DNA of 45,560 bases from Gemmatimonadota bacterium (GTDB taxonomy: Bacteria; Gemmatimonadota; Gemmatimonadetes; Palauibacterales; Palauibacteraceae): positions 1-45,560 of the forward strand of contig JAJEEM010000009.1 in assembly GCA_022820995.1 (NCBI GenBank). Reading direction: 5' to 3'. Below are positions 8,405-17,139 of the stretch, in pieces (within the stretch, counting starts at the first letter, position 1; each line of letters starts with the position of its first letter). The notes under the pieces are model-generated. The model made no database searches. It saw only the letters and a program-made list of their open reading frames with translations, and was not told the origin of the DNA. Made by a program: the position numbers and the translations under genes.

Positions 8405-9475
8405 CTAGTCGAACAGGCCCAGTTGGGGACCGGCCCGCGGCGGACGGAAGTGCTCCGTCGTGAGCTCGTAGTCGCGCGGCTCGATGCCGTGCTTCGCACG
8501 CGCAAGTGAGAAGAGCCGCGCGACCTGTTCGGCGAAGGGGCCGCGTCCGCGCATCCGCTCCCCGAAGTTTGACGCGTAGAGGCTCCCGCCGCGCAACTCC
8601 CGCATGCGGTTGAGCACCTTCTCCGCCCGCCCCGGACAGGTCCGCCGCAGCCAGTCCTCGAAGAGGGCGGCGACCCCGTAGGGAAGACGGAGCATGATGT
8701 AGATCGCCCTCCCGGCGCCGGCCTTCGCCGCCGCTTCCACGATGGCCGGGATCTCATGGTCCGTGAGTCCGGGAATCACGGGCGCGACGTTCACCCCCAC
8801 CGGGATGCCCGCATCCGCCAGCCGCGCGATCGCGTCGAGCCGCCGCTGGGGGGTCGACGCCCGCGGCTCCATCCTTCGCTGCAGCGAGCGGTCCAGCGTC
8901 GTGATGGAGAGTTGGACGTGCACGGCGTCGTAGCGCGCGAGTTCGCGCAGGAGGTCGATGTCCCGCGTCACCCGGTGGTGCTTCGTCACGATCCCCACCG
9001 GGTTCCGGGCTTCGGCCAGCACCTCGAGGCAGCGGCGCGTGATCCCGAGGCGGCGCTCCACGGGCTGATACGGATCCGTGACCCCGCTGAGCACGAGCAC
9101 CTGCGGCTCCCATCGCGGCGATGCCAGTTCGCGTCGGAGCAGGGCGGGGGCCTCGGGCTTCGCCAGGATCCGGCTCTCGAAGTCGAGTCCCGCGGAGAGC
9201 CCGAAGTACTCGTGGGTGGGTCGCGCGTAGCAGTACGAACACCCGGTCTCGCACCCGCGGTACGGGTTCAGACTCGCGTCGAAGCCGAGGTCCGGACTTT
9301 TGTTGTAGGAGATGATCGAGCGGGATCGATCCTCCAGGATCTCCGTCCGCGGATCCGGATCAGACGCGAGCGTCCAGGCCTCCCGCTCGACGGCGAGGGG
9401 GAGGAAGCGGTTCGCCGGGTTGTGCGCGCTTCCACGTCCCCGGATCGAGCGCCGCTTCTCCGAAACTCCCCGCAT
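8405..9475 (-). CDS. PA0069/Rv2578c-type radical SAM protein
   Basis: The 356-residue protein carries the radical-SAM 4Fe-4S motif C75-x3-C79-x2-C82 (GCETGCSYCYARPTHEY). N-terminally it has RGRGSAHNPANRF and the conserved SIISYNKSPDLGFDASLNPYRG, features of the PA0069/Rv2578c group related to spore photoproduct lyase-like radical SAM enzymes. The barrel follows (VLVLSGVTDPYQPVE, VGIVTKHHRVTRDIDLL, HVQLSITTLD). The group's biochemical function is unresolved, though a DNA- or RNA-related role has been suggested. The ATG at 9475 has GGAGG only 3 nt upstream, closer than ideal, but the next Met is inside the domain. A sigma-70-like promoter lies about 50 nt upstream. Confidence 0.88.
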   Translation of the reverse strand: MRGVSEKRRSIRGRGSAHNPANRFLPLAVEREAWTLASDPDPRTEILEDRSRSIISYNKSPDLGFDASLNPYRGCETGCSYCYARPTHEYFGLSAGLDFESRILAKPEAPALLRRELASPRWEPQVLVLSGVTDPYQPVERRLGITRRCLEVLAEARNPVGIVTKHHRVTRDIDLLRELARYDAVHVQLSITTLDRSLQRRMEPRASTPQRRLDAIARLADAGIPVGVNVAPVIPGLTDHEIPAIVEAAAKAGAGRAIYIMLRLPYGVAALFEDWLRRTCPGRAEKVLNRMRELRGGSLYASNFGERMRGRGPFAEQVARLFSLARAKHGIEPRDYELTTEHFRPPRAGPQLGLFD

Positions 9476-9524
9476 CTTCCTCCGCTGCGCCTATTTCGGC
9501 ATTTGTTCGGGTTTCGTTGGAGCC

Positions 9525-9554
9525 ATAATGGGGAACGGGCCATCGAAGCGTCAA
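9525..9554 (-). promoter_or_regulatory. Candidate sigma-70-type promoter for the radical SAM gene
   Basis: On the minus strand, TTGACG (9549-9554; five of six consensus bases) is followed after 18 nt by CATTAT (9525-9530; four of six). It sits in a locally AT-richer stretch about 50 nt upstream of the ATG at 9475. Such matches are scarce in this GC-rich sequence, which raises its weight, but it is a sequence match only. Confidence 0.4.
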
Positions 9555-9605
9555 GTCCGGCGAGCCGTGGGGGGCGCGGTCCGTCAGCGGTCCCGCCACG
9601 GGCGG

Positions 9606-10226
9606 CTAGAAACTGATGCCGAGCCGGAGGGTCAGGGTGTCGTGTCGCGGCTCTCCCTCGCCCCGGAGCACTCCGGATCCCACGGCGACACCGGACCCCA
9701 TCAGCGAGCCGGTCCCGAACCCGTAGCGCACCTCGGGCCAGAGCCGGAACCCGATGTCGAGTTCGACGCCGACGCCGAACTCCGCGCGCACCGGGCGCGC
9801 CGTGAGAAGGTCGTCCACGCCCGAAAACGTGCTGGAGGGGAAGGTCAGCACGGGCCCGCCCAGCACATAGGGCTGGACGGCCGGCAGGGGGAGCCGAATG
9901 CGGAAGTCGAGCGGGAGTTCGACCAGGTCGATGTCGAACCGGACCCGTTCGTCGCCGGCCATCGCGACGAGTTGCGGCATGCGGTGGTAAACGACGGCCG
10001 GCCGGATGGAGAAGGTCGCGAGGTTGAAGTTCAGGAACACGCCGACGTGATACCCATCGGTGATGTCCGTGAGATCGAATCCGTTCTCCGGCAGGAACTC
10101 CGCGAGCGTGTCGCGGTTGTAGCCCGCGAGGATGCCGATCTGGGCCTCGGCGTCGGCCGGAAGCGCGCAGGCGAGGACCAGGGCGAGGCCGGCGCCCCAC
10201 CTCCCGACATTGCGTTTCCTCCGCAT
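9606..10226 (-). CDS. Small outer-membrane beta-barrel protein
   Basis: The 206-residue precursor has a Sec signal peptide (MRRKRNVGRWGAGLALVLACALPADAEAQ). The mature part is made of alternating hydrophobic/polar strands (IGILAGYN, YHVGVFLNFNLATFSIRPAVVYHR, VELPLDFRIRLPLPAVQPYVLGGPVLTF, VGVELDIGFRLWPEVRYGFG). It ends in Phe (LTLRLGISF), the C-terminal aromatic signal recognised by the BAM complex. The size suits an 8- to 10-stranded outer-membrane barrel of the OmpW/OmpA-like porin-family type. No enzymatic motif is seen. It is separated from the radical SAM gene by 130 nt and divergent from the YtcJ-type amidohydrolase. Its function is unknown. Confidence 0.78.
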   Translation of the reverse strand: MRRKRNVGRWGAGLALVLACALPADAEAQIGILAGYNRDTLAEFLPENGFDLTDITDGYHVGVFLNFNLATFSIRPAVVYHRMPQLVAMAGDERVRFDIDLVELPLDFRIRLPLPAVQPYVLGGPVLTFPSSTFSGVDDLLTARPVRAEFGVGVELDIGFRLWPEVRYGFGTGSLMGSGVAVGSGVLRGEGEPRHDTLTLRLGISF

Positions 10227-10419
10227 TGCACCGGTCCTCTCCCCACCTCGTTTGCGGACGATCCGGGGAGTGCCCGGAAGGCCTGCGGACTCTCCGTAAA
10301 CGTACCCGCACGGGCTCCGTCGGGGTAGCTGAGGGGGCGGACGGCCTGCTGCTCCTGTGCGCCGTCAATGGCGCGCCGCTATGATGAGCCGAACCGCTCA
10401 CATCGAGGCCAGGGACACC

Positions 10420-12195
10420 ATGATTCGACATCGCCAGGTACCGTCCGTCTTCATTCGATCTTCTCTTCTCCTTGCTCTTGCCGCCTGCGCGACCGATGCC
10501 GGCGATTCGGGGGACGCGGGTGGCGCGGCGGCCGCGGATCCGCCGGTGGGCGTGGCTGAACTCGTCCTCACCAACGGGAAGATCGCGACCCTGGCGGGCG
10601 AGGGCGGGGAGGTGGTCAGCGCGCTCGCGTCGAGGGAGGGGCGGATCGTCGCGCTCGGGGCGGACGACGATGTCTCCGGATGGATCGGGGAGGGCACCGA
10701 AGTCATCGACCTCGAGGGCCGGCTCGCGATCCCCGGGTTCATCGAAGGCCACGGTCATTTCATGGGGCTGGGGAATGCGCGCATGATCCTCGACCTCACG
10801 ACCGCCGACACCTGGAACGATATCGTCAGCCTGGTCGGCGAGGCGGCCTCGAGCGCGGAACCGGGCGCCTGGATCAGCGGCAGGGGATGGCACCAGGAGA
10901 AGTGGAGCGAGGCGCCCGATCCGATGGTCGAGGGGCAGCCGGTCCACGACGGCCTCAGCGCGGTGAGCCCCGCGAATCCCGTCATCCTGACGCATGCCAG
11001 CGGACATGCCTCCTTCGTGAACGCGCGGGCGCTCGAGTTGGCCGGGATCGATGCCGACACGCCCAACCCTCCCGGCGGCGAGATCGTGCATGATGCGGCG
11101 GGACGGCCCACCGGCGTCCTGAGGGAGACCGCGCAGCGGCTGGCGCGGGCGGCCTTTGCCGAGGAAGAGGCGGGACGCTCCGAGGCCGAGCGCGACGCGC
11201 GGGCCCGGGAACAGGTACGGCTCGCGAACGAGGAACTGCTTCGGAAGGGCGTCACGAGCTTCCAGGACGCGGGTTCCGGCTTCGGGACGGTCGACCTGCT
11301 CAGGACGCTCGCGGACGAGGACGCGCTGCCCGTGCGGCTCTACGTGATGCTGCAGGGCGGCGTGGAGACGCTCGAGGGGCGGCTGGACGAGTACTACATG
11401 GTCGGGTACGGGGGCGACCGGCTCACCGTGCGGTCGATCAAGCAGGTCGCGGATGGGGCGCTCGGGTCGCACGGCGCCTGGCTGCTCCAGCCCTACGCGG
11501 ACATGTCCTCGTCCGTCGGGCTGCCGACGACGCCGCCGGAGGAGATCGAGCGCCTCGCGCGGCTGGCGATCGCGCGGGGCTATCAGGTGAATACGCACGC
11601 GATCGGAGACCGGGCGAACCGAGAGGTGCTGGACCTGTACGAGCGCACGTTCGCGGACCACGCGGACATGAGCGACCTGCGCTGGAGGATCGAGCACGCG
11701 CAGCACATCGATCCGGCGGATATTCCGCGCTTCGCCGAACTCGGGGTCATCGCCTCCATGCAGGGCGTCCATGCCTGCTCGGACGGTCCGTGGGTGGTTC
11801 TCCGGCTCGGCGAGGGCCGGGCGCGCTCGGGCGCCTACGTGTGGCAGGACCTCATGCGGGCCGGAGCGATCGTGACGAACGGGACGGACGTCCCGGTCGA
11901 GGATGCGGACCCCCTGGCGAGCTTCCACTGCACGGTCACGCGCCTGGTCGAGGATGGCGGGACCTTCTTCGAGGGGCAGGCGATGACGCGCGAGGAGGCG
12001 CTCCGTTCCTATACGTGGGCCAACGCGTACGCCGCGTTCGAGGAAGACCTCAAGGGGACGCTCGAAATCGGGAAGCTGGCGGACATCACGGTCCTGTCCC
12101 GGGACATCCTCACGATTCCCGCGGACGAGATCCTGGAGACCGTGGTGGACTACACGATCATCGGCGGTCGCACGGAGTACAGCCGGGAGAACTGA
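10420..12195 (+). CDS. YtcJ-type amidohydrolase lipoprotein
   Basis: The 591-residue protein is an Amidohydro_3 family member. It has a lipobox LAAC (C23) after a short signal sequence and an N-terminal beta domain (LVLTNGKIATLAGEGGEVVSALASREGRIVALG). The metal-binding HGH is at 111-113. Also present are KQVADGALGSHGAWLL, NTHAIGDRANREVLDLYE, RIEHAQHID and NGTDVPVEDADPLASFH. These enzymes hydrolyse amide or imide bonds; substrates are rarely known for YtcJ-like members. I start at the ATG at 10420 because it begins the lipoprotein signal; earlier in-frame Met codons give an unlikely leader. Its last 38 nt overlap the 3' end of the convergent copper-protein gene. Confidence 0.87.
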   Translation: MIRHRQVPSVFIRSSLLLALAACATDAGDSGDAGGAAAADPPVGVAELVLTNGKIATLAGEGGEVVSALASREGRIVALGADDDVSGWIGEGTEVIDLEGRLAIPGFIEGHGHFMGLGNARMILDLTTADTWNDIVSLVGEAASSAEPGAWISGRGWHQEKWSEAPDPMVEGQPVHDGLSAVSPANPVILTHASGHASFVNARALELAGIDADTPNPPGGEIVHDAAGRPTGVLRETAQRLARAAFAEEEAGRSEAERDARAREQVRLANEELLRKGVTSFQDAGSGFGTVDLLRTLADEDALPVRLYVMLQGGVETLEGRLDEYYMVGYGGDRLTVRSIKQVADGALGSHGAWLLQPYADMSSSVGLPTTPPEEIERLARLAIARGYQVNTHAIGDRANREVLDLYERTFADHADMSDLRWRIEHAQHIDPADIPRFAELGVIASMQGVHACSDGPWVVLRLGEGRARSGAYVWQDLMRAGAIVTNGTDVPVEDADPLASFHCTVTRLVEDGGTFFEGQAMTREEALRSYTWANAYAAFEEDLKGTLEIGKLADITVLSRDILTIPADEILETVVDYTIIGGRTEYSREN

Positions 12196-13267
12196 CGGCC
12201 CCGTGCCGGATCTGACTGCGGAGGACCCAGTCGTAGTCGGCGGCGAACAGCGCCTCGCGGGGGTTCGCGGCGGGCCAGTCCTCAAGCGGGATGAAGGCGC
12301 CGGCGATCGAACCCATCCCGCCGTCCTCGATCACCGTATCGAACGGGTTTCGGTACTCGACGGTGATCCGGTACCGGTGCTCCGGGACGACGAGCGCGCC
12401 CACGCCCCGCCCCCTGTGCAGGAGCGTCGGGATGTCCACCACGTGCCCATCCGCATCCAGCCCGGGCCGGATGTCGTACAGCACGTCGCCCGTCGACAGG
12501 TTCTCGAGACGGAGCCGGGACGCGTGCGCGTGGAGATGACCGCCGAGACCGACGATGAGCCCGCGGATCGCCGGACTCGCGTCCCATGTCTTGACCGAAT
12601 GGCCGGGCGGAAGGTCCCAGGCCTTCGTCACCGAGACCTCGGGGTACATCGCGTCGAGGTGAAACGGCGCCACCGGGTAGACGGGAAGGGGGGCGATGCG
12701 CTCGTACTCGATCGTCAGGTGGACGGTGACGCCTTGGTAGTCCACGTCCGTCGGATTGTGCAGCATGGTGAGCGCGAGGAATCTCGAACCGCCCTTCATC
12801 GGAATGCCGAACAGCCAGCCGGGGAAACTCACCGGACGCGTCTCGTGGCTCGCCGCCAGGACCCGCAGCATGATCGGCAGGAACAGCTCCCGCCGCCCCG
12901 GATCGAGCAGGTTCATGTGGTGGAGGACGACGCGCGGGACCGGCTCGCCGCCGCCGTCGATGATGTGCGTGCGATAGCCCCGGATCGTCAGGTCGAAGGG
13001 GACGGTGCCTTCCTGCACGGGCAGCTGGGCCATGTGGTGGGATGAACGGGCCGGGAGATCGATCGGCCCCAGGATGACCGCGAGTTCCCTGCGTTCCGGA
13101 TGATCGACGATCCGGATGCTCGCCGTCGACGTGGTCGGCACGCCCGCTTCCGCCGACCCGGCGTGGCCCGCGTGCGTCTCCTGGCTGGACACGGCGGGCG
13201 CGGCACAGGAGAGCGATACCGCAACCAGCAGCCCGGCGGCGCCGGTCCGCCTACCGTGGCGCGTCAT
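12158..13267 (-). CDS. Secreted PHM-like copper protein (putative Cu type II monooxygenase fold)
   Basis: The 369-residue precursor has a signal peptide (about 1-28, ending APAVSSQ). From memory of the animal enzyme, it lines up with the two-domain core of peptidylglycine alpha-hydroxylating monooxygenase. VVLHHMNLL gives H116/H117 (like H107/H108), and LALTMLHN gives H170 (like H172), followed by GVTVHLT as in the animal protein. GGHLHAHASRLRL gives H244/H246 (like the HTH pair), and EDGGMGSIAG gives M318 (like M314). All six copper ligands thus have counterparts. The core has no cysteines, whereas animal PHM is disulfide-rich; the only mature-protein Cys residues are in the tail. SURNod19-like proteins are an alternative relative. 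No PAL lyase partner lies in the window. It follows the anchored protein at 13302-14009 with a 34-nt gap. Confidence 0.6.
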   Translation of the reverse strand: MTRHGRRTGAAGLLVAVSLSCAAPAVSSQETHAGHAGSAEAGVPTTSTASIRIVDHPERRELAVILGPIDLPARSSHHMAQLPVQEGTVPFDLTIRGYRTHIIDGGGEPVPRVVLHHMNLLDPGRRELFLPIMLRVLAASHETRPVSFPGWLFGIPMKGGSRFLALTMLHNPTDVDYQGVTVHLTIEYERIAPLPVYPVAPFHLDAMYPEVSVTKAWDLPPGHSVKTWDASPAIRGLIVGLGGHLHAHASRLRLENLSTGDVLYDIRPGLDADGHVVDIPTLLHRGRGVGALVVPEHRYRITVEYRNPFDTVIEDGGMGSIAGAFIPLEDWPAANPREALFAADYDWVLRSQIRHGAVSSPGCTPCDRR

Positions 13268-13301
13268 GGGGTTCCGGCGTCGCGTGCCGGAAATCCGCGA
13301 A

Positions 13302-14009
13302 CTACCGGCCGCCCTCGAACTTCTCCAGATCCTCCAGCAGGTCGAGGAGCTTCTCGAGCCGCTTCCTGATCTTGTCCCGGTCGAGGCTCGCATCGACATC
13401 CAGTTTGATCGACGCCTCATCCAGCGCGGATCCCGCCTCCGCGGCCTTGAGGGAGAACGTCTCTCCGTGCCTCGCGGCGTGCAGCCTGAGGTCCGCCTCC
13501 GACGATCCCGCCGGGGCCTTCTCGGTCCGGTCGATCCAGATTCCCGCGTCGCGCGTCCGCAGCAGGGGCGGCGCGGTCAGGCGCAGCGCACGGAGTTCAT
13601 CGATCCGCGCTCGGCCCGCATCGGATCTCGCATCCACCCGGATCGTGATGCGCCCATTGTCGATGACGGCCACGTCGGCTGCCTTTACGGCGGATCCGAA
13701 GCGGGCGTCCCGGCCGTGGGCGGCGTCGTGGCCGAGGCGGTCCAGCCACGCCCCCATGGCGCGCTCGATGCCTCCGTTGATCCGCCCGGCCGTGTGTGCC
13801 GTTCGGCGCAACTGCTCCGCGGCGAATCGAGGCGCGCGGACCGAGCCCGGCGGGTCCGCCCGTTCGACGAGATTTGCCATCCCTTCCAGGGTCGCCGTAC
13901 TCGCCTTCGCCGGCCGGGGCAGGCTCGTGAGGTGGGAAAGGGCGGCCCAGGCGCAGATCGCGAGGGCCCAGAGGGTGAAGGCGGCGGCGACTCTTCGAAT
14001 GAACGTCAC
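13302..14009 (-). CDS. Unknown membrane-anchored protein with C-terminal coiled coil
   Basis: I do not recognise this 235-residue protein. A single hydrophobic segment near the N-terminus (about 5-25, RRVAAAFTLWALAICAWAAL) predicts a signal anchor with most of the protein outside the cytoplasm. The middle contains a short beta-rich part (VAVIDNGRITIRVDARSD). The last ~45 residues (DEASIKLDVDASLDRDKIRKRLEKLLDLLEDLEKF) look like a charged amphipathic helix or coiled coil. It starts at a GTG at 14009 with a TGGAG site. It lies 34 nt upstream of the PHM-like gene on the same strand, so the two are probably co-expressed. Confidence 0.65.
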   Translation of the reverse strand: MTFIRRVAAAFTLWALAICAWAALSHLTSLPRPAKASTATLEGMANLVERADPPGSVRAPRFAAEQLRRTAHTAGRINGGIERAMGAWLDRLGHDAAHGRDARFGSAVKAADVAVIDNGRITIRVDARSDAGRARIDELRALRLTAPPLLRTRDAGIWIDRTEKAPAGSSEADLRLHAARHGETFSLKAAEAGSALDEASIKLDVDASLDRDKIRKRLEKLLDLLEDLEKFEGGR

Positions 14010-14149
14010 GTCGGCTCCAGGTGGAAAGGTCGAGTGTCCGCAATCTCGAGGTGGTGTCTCACTGACATACGCGCGGGCCCGCGGTCAGGTTCCACCCCGT
14101 ACGACCGAATCGCGATCCGAAAGGTTGTCCGCTGCCCGTCGCCGGCCTG

Positions 14150-15976
14150 CTACGGGGGGGAGTCCTCGCGGCGGGTGAGGAGCAGCGTGCCGGTCGCGCG
14201 GGTCGGCCGCAGCTCCCCATCGCTGTCCCGGAGCCGCAGGAGCGTGACCTGGATGCGAGCCGTCACGTCCGCCCCGGAGATCTCGAGCCGCAGCGAGTCC
14301 GGCGGCAGTTGCACTCTTCCCGGCGCCGTCGTGGTCCCGGAGCGCCCGGCGCGCGCAATGAGTTCGGCGAACGAAACCGTGGCCAGCGCCTCCCCGCCGA
14401 GCCGGATCGTCGTGCCGAGGCTGTCCGGAGTGGCCTCGAAGGTGAGGGAGTCGCCCTCGAACGGATAGCGTCCTCCCAGGAGGTTGCGCTCGAAGACGGC
14501 CCGGTCGAAGCCGGACACGGCGACGGCCGCGTTGCGCCCCCCCGGGGGCGAGATGTCGACGAACCCGAAGGGATCCGCGAGCAGTCCCTCGGACGGCGCG
14601 AGCTCGAAGTGATCCGCGATCAGCGTCGCCCGGCGTCCGGCCTCCGCGACCCTCATCGAGGCCGCCATTCCGTCTCCGATCGTATCCACCGCCGCCACGC
14701 CGCCCTCGAACCACTCGTCGATGGCGGAGGTCCCGTGCCACGAAATCAGGTAGAGCAGGACATCGTTGATCTGCTGCCAGTCCTCCGGCGGGACCTCGAT
14801 GGCGGCGGGCGAGATCCTGCCCTCCGCCAGGACGCCGTGCGTCGAGAGCAGGTCCGCGAGCCGGCCCGTCTGGCTCCGTTCGGCCACGGCGTAGGCGGAC
14901 CAGGGGCCGACGAAGGTGACGGCGCCGATGACGGCCAGCGTCAGCGGAATCCCCTTGATCTCGCGCGACCGCGTCAACGTGTAGTAAAGGGCGGCGCCCG
15001 CCAGCCAGATCCCGAGCAGCAGCAGGAGATACCGGCGCTCCGTGATCCCGTACTGCTCGATGCGCTGCCCGATGGCGAGCAGGAGCATGACGATGGACGG
15101 GATGATGAGAATCCAGAAGATGCGGGCGTACGTGTCGATCCACGCGTGGCCCTCCTCTCCGCGCCGCGGATGCACCAGGAGGAGCGACAGGATGCCGAAG
15201 GCGGCGAGGGCGGAGACGAGGAGTCCGATCCACCCGCTGGGCCACGTCGTCGTGATGACGACGCGTCCGAGGTAGGCGGTGAGGATGATCAGGTAGACGG
15301 CGACGAGCGGGAGGAGCACGTATTGGGCGAAGACGCGCAGACCCGCGGGGTAGTCGTCGCGGCGTTCCAGTTGCTCGAAATCGTCCGGCACGCCCGCGAG
15401 CACGAACCACGTCTGAAAGACGAAGCCGAGGAAGAAGAAGAGGCGGCCGTAGTTCTCATCGGCGATGTCGATGTTGAAGAGATTCTCGACGCCGAACATG
15501 GCGATGGAGAGTCCGGCGAAGAGGACGCCCGTGTAGATCGCCCCGAGGCCGAAGCGGAAGAAGAGCGTACGGTTGAAGTGCCAGAAACCGTTCGGCTCGC
15601 GGACGCCGAGGTAGGCGATGAAGGCGACGAGCAGATGCAGGGTCGCGGTCAGATGAAAATGGCGGAGACCGGCGATGTTCTCGCCCCAGTTCGGCCACTG
15701 CCAGTAGTAGAGGGCGAGCACGGCCACGCCGAGTCCGCGCAACGCCCAGTGCCGCGGCCAGGGGAGTTTCCACCGCTCCGCGAACAGGGTGAGCCCGGTG
15801 AGCAGCGGCAGGCCGAGACTGGCCGAGGCCAGGAGGCGCAGCTCGAGCGCCGTTTCCGCGTTGATCGCCCGCATCGCGGCGATGGCGGCGACGACCGCGC
15901 ATGCGAGGACCACGGGGAACCGCCGGGCCGTCGCCCACGCCGCCGCGGCGAGCCGCTCGACCGAGGGGAGCTTCAA
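14150..15976 (-). CDS. DUF4153 multi-pass membrane protein
   Basis: The 608-residue protein has about ten to twelve transmembrane helices in its first ~370 residues. These include the conserved-looking segments NGFWHFNRTLFFRFGLGAIYTGVLF, YVLLPLVAVYLIILTAYLGRVV and TERRYLLLLLGIWLAGAALYY, of the DUF4153 family. A soluble, mostly beta C-terminal region (about 400-608) follows, presumably extracytoplasmic. The biochemical role of the family is unknown. The start is a TTG at 15976 that overlaps the TGA of the aminotransferase gene (TTGA), implying translational coupling. It is the last gene of the four-gene run that begins at 19999; 140 nt of non-coding sequence follow. Confidence 0.8.
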   Translation of the reverse strand: MKLPSVERLAAAAWATARRFPVVLACAVVAAIAAMRAINAETALELRLLASASLGLPLLTGLTLFAERWKLPWPRHWALRGLGVAVLALYYWQWPNWGENIAGLRHFHLTATLHLLVAFIAYLGVREPNGFWHFNRTLFFRFGLGAIYTGVLFAGLSIAMFGVENLFNIDIADENYGRLFFFLGFVFQTWFVLAGVPDDFEQLERRDDYPAGLRVFAQYVLLPLVAVYLIILTAYLGRVVITTTWPSGWIGLLVSALAAFGILSLLLVHPRRGEEGHAWIDTYARIFWILIIPSIVMLLLAIGQRIEQYGITERRYLLLLLGIWLAGAALYYTLTRSREIKGIPLTLAVIGAVTFVGPWSAYAVAERSQTGRLADLLSTHGVLAEGRISPAAIEVPPEDWQQINDVLLYLISWHGTSAIDEWFEGGVAAVDTIGDGMAASMRVAEAGRRATLIADHFELAPSEGLLADPFGFVDISPPGGRNAAVAVSGFDRAVFERNLLGGRYPFEGDSLTFEATPDSLGTTIRLGGEALATVSFAELIARAGRSGTTTAPGRVQLPPDSLRLEISGADVTARIQVTLLRLRDSDGELRPTRATGTLLLTRREDSPP

Positions 15977-17139
15977 ACCCGGGCTCTGATCGTGACGAGC
16001 CGCTCGGCGGCCTGCTCGAGCAGCGCTTCCGTCTTGCAGAACGCGAACCGCACGAGCTTTCGTCCATCCTCCGGGTTGTGGAAGAAGCTGGATCCGGGGA
16101 CGGGCGCCACGCCGATCGTGCGCGTGAGCCAGAACGCGAATTCGTCATCCGGCAGATCCGAGAGGTCCGAGAAGTCCGCGAGCACGTAGTACGCGCCCTC
16201 CGGCTTGCGGCAGTCGAACCCGGCCTCCACGAGCGCGGGGTAGAAGAGATCCCGCTTCGCGCCGTACACGTCGGCGAGCCCTTCATAGTAGGACGGCGGA
16301 AGCATCTCGAGGCCGGTGGCCACGCCTTCCTGGAGGGGCGCGGCGGCTCCCACGGTGAGGAAGTCGTGGACCTTGCGGATGGCGTCCGACAACTCCGGGT
16401 GCGCGACGATCGTCCCCATCCGCCAGCCCGTGACCGCGAACGTCTTCGAGGCGGCGCTGATCGTAATCGTCCGGTCCCGCATGCCGGGAAGCGTCGCCAT
16501 CGGAATGTGCCGCGCGCCGTCGTAGAGGATGTGCTCGTAGACCTCGTCCGTGATCGCGTAGGCGTCGAACTCCTGGCACAGGATCGCGATCTTCTCGAGT
16601 TCGTCGCGGCTGAGCACGCGGCCCGTGGGGTTGTTCGGGGTGTTCACGATGATCGCGCGCGTCCGGTCGCTGAACGCCGCCCGCAGGCGGTCGAAGTCGA
16701 TCTGCCACTCCGCGGTCAGCGGCACGAACACGGGGGTCGCGTCGCAGAGCGTCGTGTCCGGGCCGTAGTTCTCGTAGAACGGCTCGAAGACGATGACTTC
16801 CTCCCCCGGGTCCACGACCGCCAGGAGCACGGCCATCATCGCCTCGGTCGCGCCGCAGGTGATCGTGAGGTGCGCTTCCGGATCGACGTCGAGCCCGTAC
16901 CAGTCGCGGTAGCTCGCGGCGAGTGCGTCGCGGTACCGTTTCGCGCCCCACGTGATCGCGTACTGGTTCACGTCGTCGTAGATCGCGCGCGCGGCGCCGA
17001 TCTTCAGCGTGTCGGGCGACTCGAAGTCGGGGAAACCCTGCGACAGGTTGATGGCGCCGTGCTCGTTCGAGAGCCGGGTCATCATCCGAATCACGGATTC
17101 CGTGAAGCCGTGCGTCCGCCGGGCGGTGTGGATCTTCAT
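15973..17139 (-). CDS. PLP-dependent class I/II aminotransferase
   Basis: The 388-residue protein is a fold-type I aminotransferase close to the methionine/kynurenine-oxoglutarate transaminase group. Seen are INLSQGFPDFESPD, the aromatic NQYAITWGAKRYRDAL, TCGATEAMMA, NTPNNPTGRVL, DEVYEHILYDG and the PLP lysine K232 in SAASKTFAVTGWRMG. The C-terminal substrate arginine is in RKLVRFAFCK. Such enzymes transaminate methionine, glutamine, aromatic amino acids or kynurenine; the substrate is not fixed by sequence. Its ATG overlaps the antiporter stop (ATGA) and its stop overlaps the DUF4153 start (TTGA), so it is translationally coupled on both sides. Confidence 0.92.
   Translation of the reverse strand: MKIHTARRTHGFTESVIRMMTRLSNEHGAINLSQGFPDFESPDTLKIGAARAIYDDVNQYAITWGAKRYRDALAASYRDWYGLDVDPEAHLTITCGATEAMMAVLLAVVDPGEEVIVFEPFYENYGPDTTLCDATPVFVPLTAEWQIDFDRLRAAFSDRTRAIIVNTPNNPTGRVLSRDELEKIAILCQEFDAYAITDEVYEHILYDGARHIPMATLPGMRDRTITISAASKTFAVTGWRMGTIVAHPELSDAIRKVHDFLTVGAAAPLQEGVATGLEMLPPSYYEGLADVYGAKRDLFYPALVEAGFDCRKPEGAYYVLADFSDLSDLPDDEFAFWLTRTIGVAPVPGSSFFHNPEDGRKLVRFAFCKTEALLEQAAERLVTIRARV

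Noticed and set aside
9268..12285. Very long open frame on the minus strand (about 1000 codons)
   Set aside because: It runs antisense through the radical SAM, barrel and YtcJ genes, is Arg/Pro/Gly-rich and has no domain. It is a high-GC shadow.
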